Shown: positions 35,457 to 45,518 of the stretch, in pieces
Numbering within the stretch: the first letter of the stretch is position 1
How the letters are laid out: each line of letters opens with the position of its first letter
Source: Puccinia triticina
Lineage: Eukaryota > Basidiomycota > Pucciniomycetes > Pucciniales > Pucciniaceae
Assembly: GCF_026914185.1 (NCBI RefSeq)
Contig: NC_070558.1
Location: forward strand, 7,759,501-7,823,500
DNA: 64,000 bases
Reading direction: 5' to 3'
Notes under the pieces: model-generated
Database searches by the model: none
The model's input: the letters and a program-made list of their open reading frames with translations, nothing else
What the model was told of the DNA's origin: nothing
Program-made: the position numbers and the translations under genes

Positions 35457-36334
35457 CGCTGGTCTTCAGCTGACAAATAAGTATTACTCACTGACTGACT
35501 ACTCACCAATTTACAGAATAGCCATGGGTGAGTCTTTTCAGTGAACACAATTTTGTTTCATGAGACCAGTTTAGAAACTAATCAACATTTTTTTTCTAAA
35601 CTTCAAGTGCTGCATCCATCTTTTACAGATGAATACTTTAAGCTGGCCAAATGGCCTCAGGCGTGGATTGACAAAGCAATTGATCTGACTTGTGAGATGT
35701 ATAATACTTGGTATAAGCCAAGAGAACCGCCTGCAGCCCCAAAACCACCAAAAAAAGGACCTCCAAAGGTAAATTATATTCCTCAATCATATTCACGGGT
35801 TGAGTCCGCTCACTGACTCTTCCTACAGCCATCTGGTGTATTGGCAGGGCTCGGGGATGCTGCAGTAGCCAGATCAACAGAAGCATCATTGGACCCCGTG
35901 GATATATGGCTCAGTGGTGGCCTCTTTTTGGATGATGGGGAGCCAATTAACAGACTTGCTTGGTGGGCAGAGCAGAAAAGAAGTGGAAATACACACCGCG
36001 GCCTCTTACAAATGGCGCTGGATTTTTTGTCTTGCCCAGGTAAGTCTTGCTTGCTCAATTATCACACCAACAATCAATCCAACACCCTTTTGATCCTTGC
36101 TTATGTATAGCAACAACGGTGGATGTGGAGCGGACGTTCAACTTTGGCCGCGAGTATGTCTCTGCGAGGAGACACAAACTCCACCCAAAATCAGTAGGTC
36201 GAGGTATGGCCTTGTCGTTCTACTCAAAGAACAACAAGATTCCGCCTCTCACTCTTCACCATTACTTAGAAAAACACCAGAATAGGTTGAAGTCAACAAA
36301 GAAGGGAACTGTGCTGACACTGACAGTGGAATGA
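35457..36334 (+). pseudogene. hAT transposase, 3' part
   Basis: It continues the interrupted exon (RAGLQLTNKYYSLTD), then exons with VLHPSFTDEYFKLAKWPQAW, a Pro-rich segment, GVLAGLGDAAVARSTEASLD and the C-terminal hAT dimerisation domain ATTVDVERTFNFGREYVSAR, ending at TGA 36332-36334. GT-AG introns separate the exons. This half looks better preserved than the 5' half. Confidence 0.85.
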
Positions 36335-36644
36335 TGTGCTGTCAGCACAGTTATTTTATATGTCAATACATGTTTTATCTCATTCTTTAGCATGTTTTGA
36401 GGCGCGGGTATCTGCAGACACCCGCGCCGCGGTTATCTTTTTTTTTTTTCTGTTATTCAAATGAATATTTTGTGTCTTGAGTACCTTTTGAGGGGCGGGT
36501 ATCCAAAGATACCCGCGCGGGTATCCGCCCAGGTGCGCGGGTACCCGCTGTCGGATGCAGATGCCAGGAAATGGCTGAAATCGACTGCGGGTATCCGAAC
36601 ACGGGCGGGTACCCGGATGTGTGGCGCCCATCTCTAGTAAAGCC

Positions 36645-37424
36645 CCACACTCCCTGCGGGTTTCACAAGGCCTCACGGGCCATGTCACATGATAGTGACT
36701 ATAGTCCAGCCATCACCCTGCCCCCCCTAGCCTGGCAGAGGACCGGACCGCTATCTCTCTCCACCTGGCTAGGTGAGTTGTGTATTTCTCTCTCTCTTCT
36801 CTTTTCTGACTCTCTGCTTGTACCTAGACTAACAGAGAGAACTGGAACACTATCTCTCTCCGCCTGGCTAGCCCTGAAATATATAGCCCCCAATGATGTT
36901 GGTTCTAGAACGTCCCAGGCCTTGTGCCTTGTCCCACTGCACCACTCAGCCTCCAAACAGTGAAGGGTCTCCTGACCCTTACACTCTTGTATGCAATATT
37001 TTCCCCATCACCAATCTCAACACCTCTGAATACAAAAATATTATTCAAATCTTCACTCATAATATCCCTCAATTAGCCCCCGGTATAGTTACCAAGTTAC
37101 TATCACACCACACTGCAGAAGAATATATTTTGGAGAATTTTGGTCGCAAAACTTGCAGCAACACATTCCTGCAATGTGGAGCACTCCACTGGGAATTAGA
37201 ACAAAACATTGCCAACATTTGAAGTCTCCGGGACACATTACAAAAAGTGTACTCATTGTAAAAATATTCAGCACAACTGTTCTTGTGGTTTGCTATACAC
37301 TTTATTAATGTGACAGCTATTATGTGTCTGATCAGGTACATTACTGTGGTAGAGTCAAGAAATTGTAGCGGTAATGGCATTCCGTGCGTCAATGTTGCAA
37401 AGGTTGCAAGTTTTGCGGACATTA
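36645..37424. other. No gene seen
   Basis: An imperfect duplication occurs at 36728-36772 and 36828-36872, sharing CTATCTCTCTCC and CCTGGCTAG. Otherwise featureless; no exon supported. Confidence 0.4.
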
Positions 37425-37555
37425 GGACGGTTCACATAGGGATTTTTTAACCCTGCTGATGTTATAAATCAGCAAGCCTTCCTAGCCAAATTGGCTGGGA
37501 CTGTGGGATAAACTTTATTTTGGTCTTGCTGATTTCGGCCCTACGTGAACCGTCC
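37425..37555. mobile_element. 131-bp MITE, TA target
   Basis: GGACGGTTCACATAGGG and its complement CCCTACGTGAACCGTCC form the ends, flanked by TA on both sides (37423-37424, 37556-37557). There is no coding capacity. Tc1/mariner-like by target site. Confidence 0.8.
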
Positions 37556-37557
37556 TA

Positions 37558-38050
37558 TTAACTGGTTTTCCTTTGATTATCTGTTGAGTTCAGTCTAAGT
37601 TCCTGCGGCGCAGCCGCAATTTCCCTATAAGTGAATGCATAAATTCATAAAACTTTGTTTGCAGGGGATCTCACCAATCTGCTAATCTTTGGCTTTCCTA
37701 TCCAAAGAATTTTTATGAATTTATGATTTACGCATTTATGCATGCATGAATTCCAACTTTGAAACCCATAACTGCCGCGTGGTCGACATAGCCCGTGAGT
37801 CCCTCCTTCGGAGGTCGCTTCGCTCCCCCGAGGAGGGAATTAGCTAATTTAGTAGGATACCCACCTCTTGGTAGTGTTTCGTACTTCCCATGTCGGGCTT
37901 GTGGGTGTCAGGAAGAGCCTTGGACTTCAGGATGATCATACATGCAGAGAAATAAATTCGTATCAGGAGGTTGCTTCACTCGGGGCGCGTAACCCACGCC
38001 GACACGCCCCAAGATTGTTGATTACATTTTGCTAGCGAAACTTGGACGAC
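37558..38050. other. Upstream region of secreted-protein gene
   Basis: Contains an inverted pair around GCATAAATTCATAAAA (about 37636) and TTTTTATGAATTTATG (about 37710), and a CCTCCTTCGGAGG hairpin at about 37800. No gene. Confidence 0.4.
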
Positions 38051-39504
38051 ATGCGATTCTATTTCCTTCAACAGATCTATTGTATGCTTCTCTTGACCGA
38101 CCACGCTTCTGTGCTCGCCACTTTGTACCCAGCAGGTGAAAGCATTCCTAGAATACCTTTCGATTTAAACGAGTTCCCGCCGGATGCATCTCCTACCACG
38201 CCCCGATTCGGCCCCTTACAATCGACCCCTGATGCTTCGAAGAAAGATTCTGTTGCACAAAGCGACCAGGTGGGACTGCATTCGTCGACCTCCACATCAA
38301 AGATCTTTCCGGTGAATGATCGTTCGACTAATCCCCTCAAGCGGAAGAATGTTGATGCTAGTATAGAACAAGGACAACCGATGGCGCCGATTGACTTGGA
38401 TCAAAGACAAAAGACTAGTATAAAATACCAAAATAACTGGCTAGTCGAGAATCCGAGTCAACCGGAAGGTATGACAGCTACCACCGCCAAATTGCAACAA
38501 AAAGAAAAGCAAAAAATTGAAAACTTCAAGAATAGGCAGAATGATCCATGTAGGGAAATCAGGCTCAGCCGACTCGAAGAGAATGAAAGAAAACATGTAC
38601 CGTTCGATGTTCAGGACTGGAGTTTTGTCAAAAAAAAATCAAACACGCAAACTGATGAGGAATCACAGGGCGCGTTCAAGGAAAACTACGTTGTGAATCT
38701 ATTCCAAGTCATGAGAGAAATAAAAAGGGAAATTGAGATAGACCTCTTCAAAAAAGAGCGTCATCAAACCAGTAATGAATATTTCTGGATCCCCAAAGAG
38801 TATGCGCCCAAATTTATTACCCTGTTTAGAAGGGTATCAAAATCAAGAATTCCCTATCCAGACCCAACAATCTTACCAGATACAGCAAGAAATTCACTGA
38901 GGTTGAAAACCATCTTAATACTGTCAGATGAGAAACTTGATATTGAAGCATACACGGTTTTCTCAAAGGAGATAGCAGAATACATGTCCCTAGGAGATAG
39001 CAGAATACATGTCCCTAAAGCTTCATAACAACTTACAGATGGCTCCCAACAGATGGAAATCAGATAATCAAATTTCATCAAGAATTCAAATAATAAACTT
39101 TTCTGCACATAGTCTCTAGTTCTCTTTTCAATGAACACAAAAATGGAAAATTGACAAAAGGTTACATTGAAGATTTTCTGCTTCTCCTCAGCAATTTCTG
39201 GAAAGAGCTTGAAAGTGGTTCAGATGATATTCTCAAGTATAATTTTTCCCGGAAACTGTATGATATGCTGCACTTCAAGCGTGGTTGGGGGGGTATGTTC
39301 ACTCCATCTAATGTCCTGGGGCACGCCTGGCACATCATTAGATACTGCACAAACAAAAGGAACAGTTTTTTTCCACTTGACTCAGATGGTCTCACAGAGA
39401 TTATATACAAAATAATTTTTTATTCAAACTATAAATTTGTTCTCACTGAAGCCCAAAAGAACATGGCAGCAACAGAAGCAAAGAAAATTAAGCAAAAAAT
39501 GTGA
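38051..39504 (+). pseudogene. Secreted-protein gene broken by a 25-bp duplication
   Basis: ATG at 38051 starts a signal peptide-like MRFYFLQQIYCMLLL with likely cleavage after VLA. A Pro-rich stretch (IPRIPFDLNEFPPD), a polar region and helical segments follow. Near 38967 the 25-bp unit GGAGATAGCAGAATACATGT (first 20 bases) is tandemly duplicated exactly; 25 is not a multiple of 3, so the frame shifts and stops at 39028. Without the duplication the frame runs on to 39115. A further shift is then needed to enter the last segment (39130-39504: LTKGYIEDFLLLLSNFW, FKRGWGGMFTPSNVLGHAW, RNSFFPLDSDGL). The family looks rust-specific. A secreted or effector-like role is an inference from the signal peptide only. 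Confidence 0.6.
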
Positions 39505-40785
39505 TGTGATAGGTGCCCAATTATGTCTTAGCTGATTCCATTCATCCTTGATCAGTAGTATTTTCAGGCTTCAAAGAACACCATGATTTCAGCATATCCA
39601 AACACAAACAAAGAGAGCTAAGGGGAGAAAATAAACCAAAAAATGAAATTAATGATGGTTAATGACAGGATTGACCTACATACACACAAAAGTGAAGAAA
39701 AGGTGTAAGATGGAATTGAGATGATGAGTGAAAAATTGAGAACATAAGAGAGCTCTAATAAATGTGGATGTATCAATGGGATTACATAAATCACGTATGT
39801 ATAAGAGGTAGTCAGACAGGCCCTTGAAATTCACATTCATAGATTTCTTTATCCTGTACCAGCTTTCAATTATAGGCGGGTTTGGAAGGCCAGACACTGC
39901 AACAAAAACTCACGCAACTGACACTAGTTGACATGCAAGAGCTCCAAAGAAGCTTGCGGTGCTACAAAAGCCTTTGTCAAAGGTTGCTGTTCACCAAGCT
40001 TCAATGCACAGTCACTGTGCAAAAAGACCCGTTGAATTCTTGGCCAACACTCAACGGCTATTACGGGAGAATCTTGCATTTCAACTGGTGCCAGTTGCAT
40101 AAGGGTTTCTTGCAGTGAGAGGGGTACAATAGGGTACGATTTTGTTGGCAAGGAGTGCGGGAGAGTCGGAGTCCGATTGAAAGCTTTCATCAGGCATGGA
40201 GGCGCAGGCTTAAACCGGATCAAAGAGTCTAGACGGAGGGCGAGTTAAGCTCGCCTCGCCTGTCGCATTGCCACTTGGGAAGCATCTTCGGATCGTCGGA
40301 TACAAAAGGTGAAACCTGATGTCCAAAACGAAAGTCGATGTGAAAACCATTGGCAGAATTGGTGTCCATCCGGGGCTTCCGTAGGGACTCAAAATGAAGA
40401 AAGTCGAAAAGCGAACAGCCTGGAGATGTGCCGGTATTGACGCAAATCGCACATGAGGGGCCAGGCCGGGTCTTCAGAGACACCCGCGACCCATGGACAT
40501 ATGATGCTCTTATGTATGAGCCGGGAAAATCTACAACATGGTGCCAAATGGCCATATTCATGTTTGATGGCTGATACACATGTACCAATGAGCAACGGGG
40601 GTTGGAAGTAGCTTGAAACAAGTTGGAGTCTGGACCCACTGCCTATGGGAGCTCCTGGAGGTCAAATCAGCTTTCTCCAAAACAAGAGGAAGCCTTGGAG
40701 ATAAAATTGCCCCTACCCCGTCCTGTCTCTACATCAACCATCCGGTCTAATCATTCTGCTTTTCCTCACTCTTTAGCAACGCAGC
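39505..40785. other. No supported gene
   Basis: No exon with splice or family support was found. A minus-strand open stretch at 40229-40600 has no recognisable domain. Confidence 0.35.
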
Positions 40786-42210
40786 ATGCGAATCACAGCA
40801 TCTATCGTCCTATGCCTGTCTTTTTTCATCTGTCAACTGGCAGAGAGCACACAAGCAATGGATGAATTACTCGAGGAAATCTGCACTTCCAAGGCCGTTG
40901 CCCGCTCCACAGCGCCAACTGAGGACGCCTCGTTTTCCTACTGGAAAGGTAAAATAACCCCACTTTTACGCAATATCTACTCCCATACATTTTCCTCTCT
41001 CCGTTCTCTTCGCGCTGCAAATGCTGGAGGACCAGCTGATCTGCATTGTGCGACTAAAACAACTGATACAAGACTTGTTTTTTTACCACCCAAACCTTCG
41101 AGACGGGATTCAGGTAGGCTTCGAGATCGTTCAACATTTCAGTCCAAATTGGACATCATGGACTTCCAAGAACCCTACTGATTCTCATAGTTTTCACCGA
41201 TGTCTCTCTGTCTTGTATTACAAACTCAAGATGCAGATGCGAGAACGGGTGAGTTCTAATTCATCTCTTTGATTGGGTTCCCGTTCCAGGCTTCCAACTG
41301 AGTCAAAGCCTCCTTAGCGTCGAGTGATGAGGAGTTAATCCGCGTAGGTGCGAAGCCTCCACCCTACCCCAAATTGCCAGGTAAAATAACCCCACTCTGA
41401 AGTATTTTCCTCTTTTGGCGCTCTTTAAAGCTGGATAACCAGTTCTTGATTGTCTTGCTAAACCTGAACTGACACAAAATTTGCATTTTGACAGTGAATT
41501 ATCTAGAACAGTCACTTTCACGTAGGCCTCGAGATTGCTCAACATTTCACTCCAATCCGGACATCATGAATTATCAAGAACCCTACTGATTCTCGTGATT
41601 CTCCCCGATGTCTCTCTATCTAGTATTACACGTTTCTGAAGATTCAAAAGGGGCTGCAAAGCCTCTGAATAATCACCGCGGAAAGCGCGTCCATCAAAGA
41701 GGTTTGTCTTACTATCAAATCTATCTTCCTGGTAATATTCATGGTATCTTCACTGACCCTACATCTTTCCCGAATCAGATTACTCTTTTCCGTTCAAATA
41801 TTTGAAAACAAAAACAGGTTTGTAGAATGAGATATCGTTTACACCGATCCACGCCTGAACCCATTGATGTTGACTTCCGGCCATCACTGAATTCTCAGAA
41901 ACAGGCGATGAGGAAGCGTATGACGAAATCCTCAAGACAAATTCCGAGATTCAACTTGCATTGGGAACACTCGGGAAGCCTCCAAGCCAAATACGCCCCA
42001 AGGCCCTCAAGCCTCTCACTGCGGATTTCCAATCTGCATCGCCTCACAAGAGGGTGGCAGTCCTGGCTGTCTTTTATCAACTGTTCATGTGCCGGGACCA
42101 TCGGCTCAATCCGCATGTTTACAAAGAGTTTTGGAACCTTCGGCAGTATCTCACAGAGCGCGAGGACTTCTTGTTCAGGTACACTGCAGAAGGATTCGAT
42201 GTTGGCCTAG
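40786..42210 (+). pseudogene. Small secreted-protein-like gene, exons duplicated
   Basis: ATG at 40786 opens MRITASIVLCLSFFICQLAES, a clear signal peptide. A short mature part follows (MDELLEEICTSKAVA, YWK), ending at a GTAAAA donor at 40949. Downstream coding-like pieces are QMLEDQLICIVRLKQLIQDL (about 41010-41112, donor GTAGGC) and ITEFSETGDEEAYDEILKTN onward (41883-42210, with YQLFMCRDHRLNPHVYKEFW). The middle is duplicated: 40949-41245 resembles 41381-41640 at an offset of about 415-430 bp. I could not build one clean model, so it is either disrupted or has exons I cannot place. Function unknown. Confidence 0.4.
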
Positions 42211-42229
42211 GACCTGGCCTAGGAACCCC

Positions 42230-42535
42230 GAAACCCCGCACAAATTGGTGGCACCCAAAATCCTGAAATTTGCAGAAATTCATACATTTGCATAGCCCAT
42301 TCATACACGTTTCGTGCATACACTCAGAGGATTTCCAAAATTTTCATACATTTGGCTCCCCTCATAAATTCATACATTTCTGGTTACTGCCCTCCCTTCC
42401 CTGAGGAAAATTTTATACATCTGAGGTGCCTACCCTTAATTGCAAAAAAGGCCATTCATACAATTTTTGTGCGTACCATGTCGCCATTTGGCCAGGAAAT
42501 TCATACATTTTGGTGGCACCCATTTACAGGGGGTT
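42230..42535. repeat. TTCATACATTT-rich repeat
   Basis: ATTCATACATTT or close variants occur at least six times. The stretch begins and ends with GGTGGCACCC (42230 and 42512) in direct orientation. It runs into the end of the secreted-protein-like gene. No target duplication identified. Confidence 0.55.
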
Positions 42536-42791
42536 GCCAGGGTCTTGTTGGCCCCCTTGTTGAACCTCAACCAACACCCTGCCGCCAACAAGCCAAAAAA
42601 ATCCCCGGCGGGGGTTCAACTGCAAGACCACCGCGTGAGAGACATTTAGTCATCACTCAATCCGCGGTGGGGAATCCTCTTTGGCCCCTTGAAAGCACCC
42701 ACATTTCTACACGGCAGTTGCATGAATTAAGGTTTTGGTTGGCAATCTGACGTGAGGGGCCAAGTATTGGTCGGCTTGACTGGTCAGCTAC

Positions 42792-42819
42792 CAGCCCCCG
42801 CGTCAGCCGTCAAATTGAC
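42792..42819 (+). repeat. Left copy of 28-bp long-range inverted repeat
   Basis: Begins CAGCCCCCGCGTCAGCCGTC and ends CAAATTGAC. Its exact complement lies at 54072-54099, and similarity continues loosely outward on both sides. It may mark subterminal regions of one large element enclosing 42.8-54.1 kb. Confidence 0.7.
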
Positions 42820-43473
42820 AGCCAAATAGCCAGCCCACCCGCCGGCACTTGAATTCTGGCAACTCAATGTTAACTTCATGTTAACTTGCCTGTGTCATTT
42901 TGCCGACAATCAACGTTGACCAAAAATCTGCCGGCCGTCAAGGGCAAGCAAAATTCTAAGTCCCCCATCCCCTCCTTACCTGGACTCACCACCGCACCTT
43001 GCTCTCACCCCCCACCACCACTCCTCACCCCCACCCTCATCACCTCTACTAATCCACGCCATCTCGCCTCATCACTTCAAGCAAACCTCACCATCTCGCC
43101 GTCGCAATGACTACCCGGTCCAACCTGGACGAGTCTGTACGAGTGGCCAAGGCCGGGCTCGGATGGGTCGTCGGCAAGGAACGGAGCGGGTTCGTCGGCA
43201 AGGACCGCACTTAGATAGTTGTTAGTTCTACCACCGTTACAAAATAAACATGTAAATAGAAATCTTGCCAACCAACAAAAAAATCTCGCGGACCCAGTTG
43301 AGACAACGGGAAAATCTCCCCATTGTTGGTTTGATGATCATCAAACCCCGCTGCCACTGTCCCTGTCCTCCTGTTGGATGATCTTCATTCAACACCAAGA
43401 ACTGGACAACTGGACAGTTCCTTATAATCCCCCTTTCCCGTCCTCCATCCCTCCTTTTCCATTCCCCACCAAC

Positions 43474-43890
43474 ATGGCCATAACCAAATCAATCTCAGTT
43501 GAAATCAAGTACAATCTCTGGCTGTGCGACAACACATTACAGCTTGCCGCACCTGAGAAGATACCAGCTGAATGGCCTTGTGAGCCTTCATCATTTGTGC
43601 AGATCACCAATCACTCCTGCCGGTGTGTTTGGTTCAAGAACGCAGTTCTCAGCAACCTCGATTCAACCCGGGATGATTTCAAATTGGGTGGCATACTCAA
43701 CAAAGAAGATGCCCTTGGCTGACTCGCTTGGGTTGGCCAAATAATAAAACCCAGTGGGAGGATCAGTAGGTACCCGTTTCCAGACCGCTACCCAATTTTC
43801 CGCCGATGTATGCTGCAGATGCCAATGGGCGCCAGGGCCGCGGTACGGATCAAGGGGTCTGATGCATACCTTGAAAGTTTCTAAAAAGTT
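43474..43890 (+). pseudogene. Unknown exon with a nonsense codon
   Basis: ATG at 43474 opens a frame with SVEIKYNLWLCDN and FVQITNHSCRCVWFKNAV. A TGA near 43721 interrupts it and the same frame continues with LAWVGQIIKPSGR and RYPFPDRYPIF to a TAA at about 43881. TGG to TGA is the simplest explanation. It could be the upstream part of the gene at 43901. Not recognised. Confidence 0.35.
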
Positions 43891-43900
43891 GAAGTGAGTG

Positions 43901-44434
43901 ATGGATGCTCCCATTCTGCTCGGCATCCCACCACCACCATCAACTGAACTGCATGTTTTCATTCAGGACATCTGGGACGATCTCAGCACAACCAACTTGC
44001 AGGCGAGCAAACCACCAACACCACATAGCTCGGATGCCAACAGCCCGCCGCGTATTTTGGACGACGCGGACAACCCCGCGCCTCGTTCGGACAACGATTC
44101 CAAGACCAATTTGCCATTGGCTCTTGCCAAGGGGCCAGTGGAGGGTTTTGTGGCTGTTGGAGACCCGGTTCCTAGAGACATCCCTCCTGCCAAGCGCCAA
44201 CGCTTGCACCAGGCTGATTTCAATCTGTCAATGGAGCAGTTTTTTCTCATTTCACATCTCAAAGGAAATGAAAAACACACTATTTCCATAATTAAAAAAC
44301 ACTCTATCTACCACTGGTCTGCCTTCAAAGGCATGACTGCGCAGGATCTCATGGATGCTGGATTTAAACTGGGCCCAGCTCATTTGATAGTTTTAGGTGT
44401 AGCCTCTGCTGTTGCGCAGCTTGAACATAACTGA
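43901..44434 (+). CDS. SAM-like domain protein, element-associated
   Basis: A 177-residue frame from ATG at 43901. The N-terminal half is Pro/Asp-rich and disordered (IPPPPSTELH and DDADNPAPRSDND). The C-terminal ~70 residues look like a SAM/pointed-type helical bundle: LSMEQFFLISHLKGNE, IYHWSAFKGMTAQDLMDAGF and LGPAHLIVLGVASA match the pattern of a central Trp, MTAQDL and GPA-hydrophobic helix. SAM domains mediate protein-protein contacts. It lies inside the large inverted repeat. It may be a terminal exon of a longer gene with the broken exon just upstream. Confidence 0.45.
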   Translation: MDAPILLGIPPPPSTELHVFIQDIWDDLSTTNLQASKPPTPHSSDANSPPRILDDADNPAPRSDNDSKTNLPLALAKGPVEGFVAVGDPVPRDIPPAKRQRLHQADFNLSMEQFFLISHLKGNEKHTISIIKKHSIYHWSAFKGMTAQDLMDAGFKLGPAHLIVLGVASAVAQLEHN

Positions 44435-44777
44435 TCTGTATACTTGTTCTCCTATTCATCTACTGTTTATTCTTTTGTCCACCTGCAAATGTAACTTGTC
44501 TGTCTCAACCATTGAACTTCTTGAACTGCTCACCTGTGTCACCTGCAGCCAATCTGACATATGAGGACTCACTGGGTTAAAGGAGCTGTAATCCTACACT
44601 AAAACTGTGCCGGTACTACACCCAAGACCCAGTGATTTTTTGCTTTAGGATTCTTTCTGCCAATACATATCAAAACTTCTGGAGGATGTCTGAAAACAAC
44701 TTGTTTAATAACATTTTTGTCTTCTATCAGCTGTAAACTAAATGAATGAATCTATACTCCATACAAAAAAATATTCT

Positions 44778-45487
44778 TTTTGTTTTGTTTTGTTTTGTTT
44801 TGTTTTGTTTTGTTTTGTTTTGTTTTGTTTTGTTTTGTTTTGTTTTGTTTTGTTTTGTTTTGTTTTGTTTTGTTTTGTTTTGTTTTGTTTTGATTTGTTT
44901 TGTTTTGTTTTGTTTTGTTTTGTTTTGTTTTGTTTTGTTTTGTTTTGTTTTGTTTTGTTTTGTTTTGTTTTGTTTTGTTTTGTTTTGTTTTGTTTTGTTT
45001 TGTTTTGTTTTGTTTTGTTTTGTTTTGTTTTGTTTTGTTTTGTTTTGTTTTGTTTTGTTTTGTTTTGTTTTGTTTTGTTTTGTTTTGTTTTGTTTTGTTT
45101 TGTTTTGTTTTGTTTTGATTTGTTTTGTTTTGTTTTGTTTTGTTTTGTTTTGTTTTGTTTTGTTTTGTTTTGTTTTGTTTTGTTTTGTTTTGTTTTGTTT
45201 TGTTTTGTTTTGTTTTGTTTTGTTTTGTTTTGTTTTGTTTTGTTTTGTTTTGTTTTGTTTTGTTTTGTTTTGTTTTGTTTTGTTTTGTTTTGTTTTGTTT
45301 TGTTTTGTTTTGTTTTGTTTTGTTTTGTTTTGTTTTGTTTTGTTTTGTTTTGTTTTGTTTTGTTTTGTTTTGTTTTGTTTTGTTTTGTTTTGTTTTGTTT
45401 TGTTTTGTTTTGTTTTGTTTTGTTTTGTTTTGTTTTGTTTTGTTTTGTTTTGTTTTGTTTTGTTTTGTTTTGTTTTGTTTTGTTTTG

Positions 45488-45512
<25 letters not shown>
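44778..45512. repeat. (TTTTG)n microsatellite, about 147 units
   Basis: 735 bp of almost pure TTTTG with only two interruptions (TTTTGATTTG at about 44891 and 45117, about 225 bp apart). A poly-T tail follows. Because the unit is 5 bases and lacks stops, several frames are open on both strands; these are not genes. Confidence 0.98.

Positions 45513-45518
<6 letters not shown>

Larger units (their letters stand above)
24682..36636 (+). mobile_element. hAT transposon hosting nested elements
   Basis: The terminal inverted repeats TAGAGATGGGCGC (24682-24694 and complement 36624-36636) are flanked by GTGAAGCC (24674-24681) and GTAAAGCC (36637-36644), an 8-bp duplication with one change. GCGGGTATCC/GGGTACCCG words cluster in both ends. 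Without the nested Copia element and one target copy the element is about 3.75 kb. It encodes a rust-type hAT transposase in several exons, broken by indels. Confidence 0.9.

Noticed and set aside
40229..40600. Minus-strand open frame upstream of the secreted-protein-like gene
   Set aside because: No recognisable domain, no good start context and no splice partner; kept out of the gene list.
44573..44637. CACTGGGTT...ACCCAGTG as a Plavaka/CACTA terminus
   Set aside because: Both arms lie within 65 bp and form a local hairpin; no matching copy was found beyond the other end of the transposase gene.
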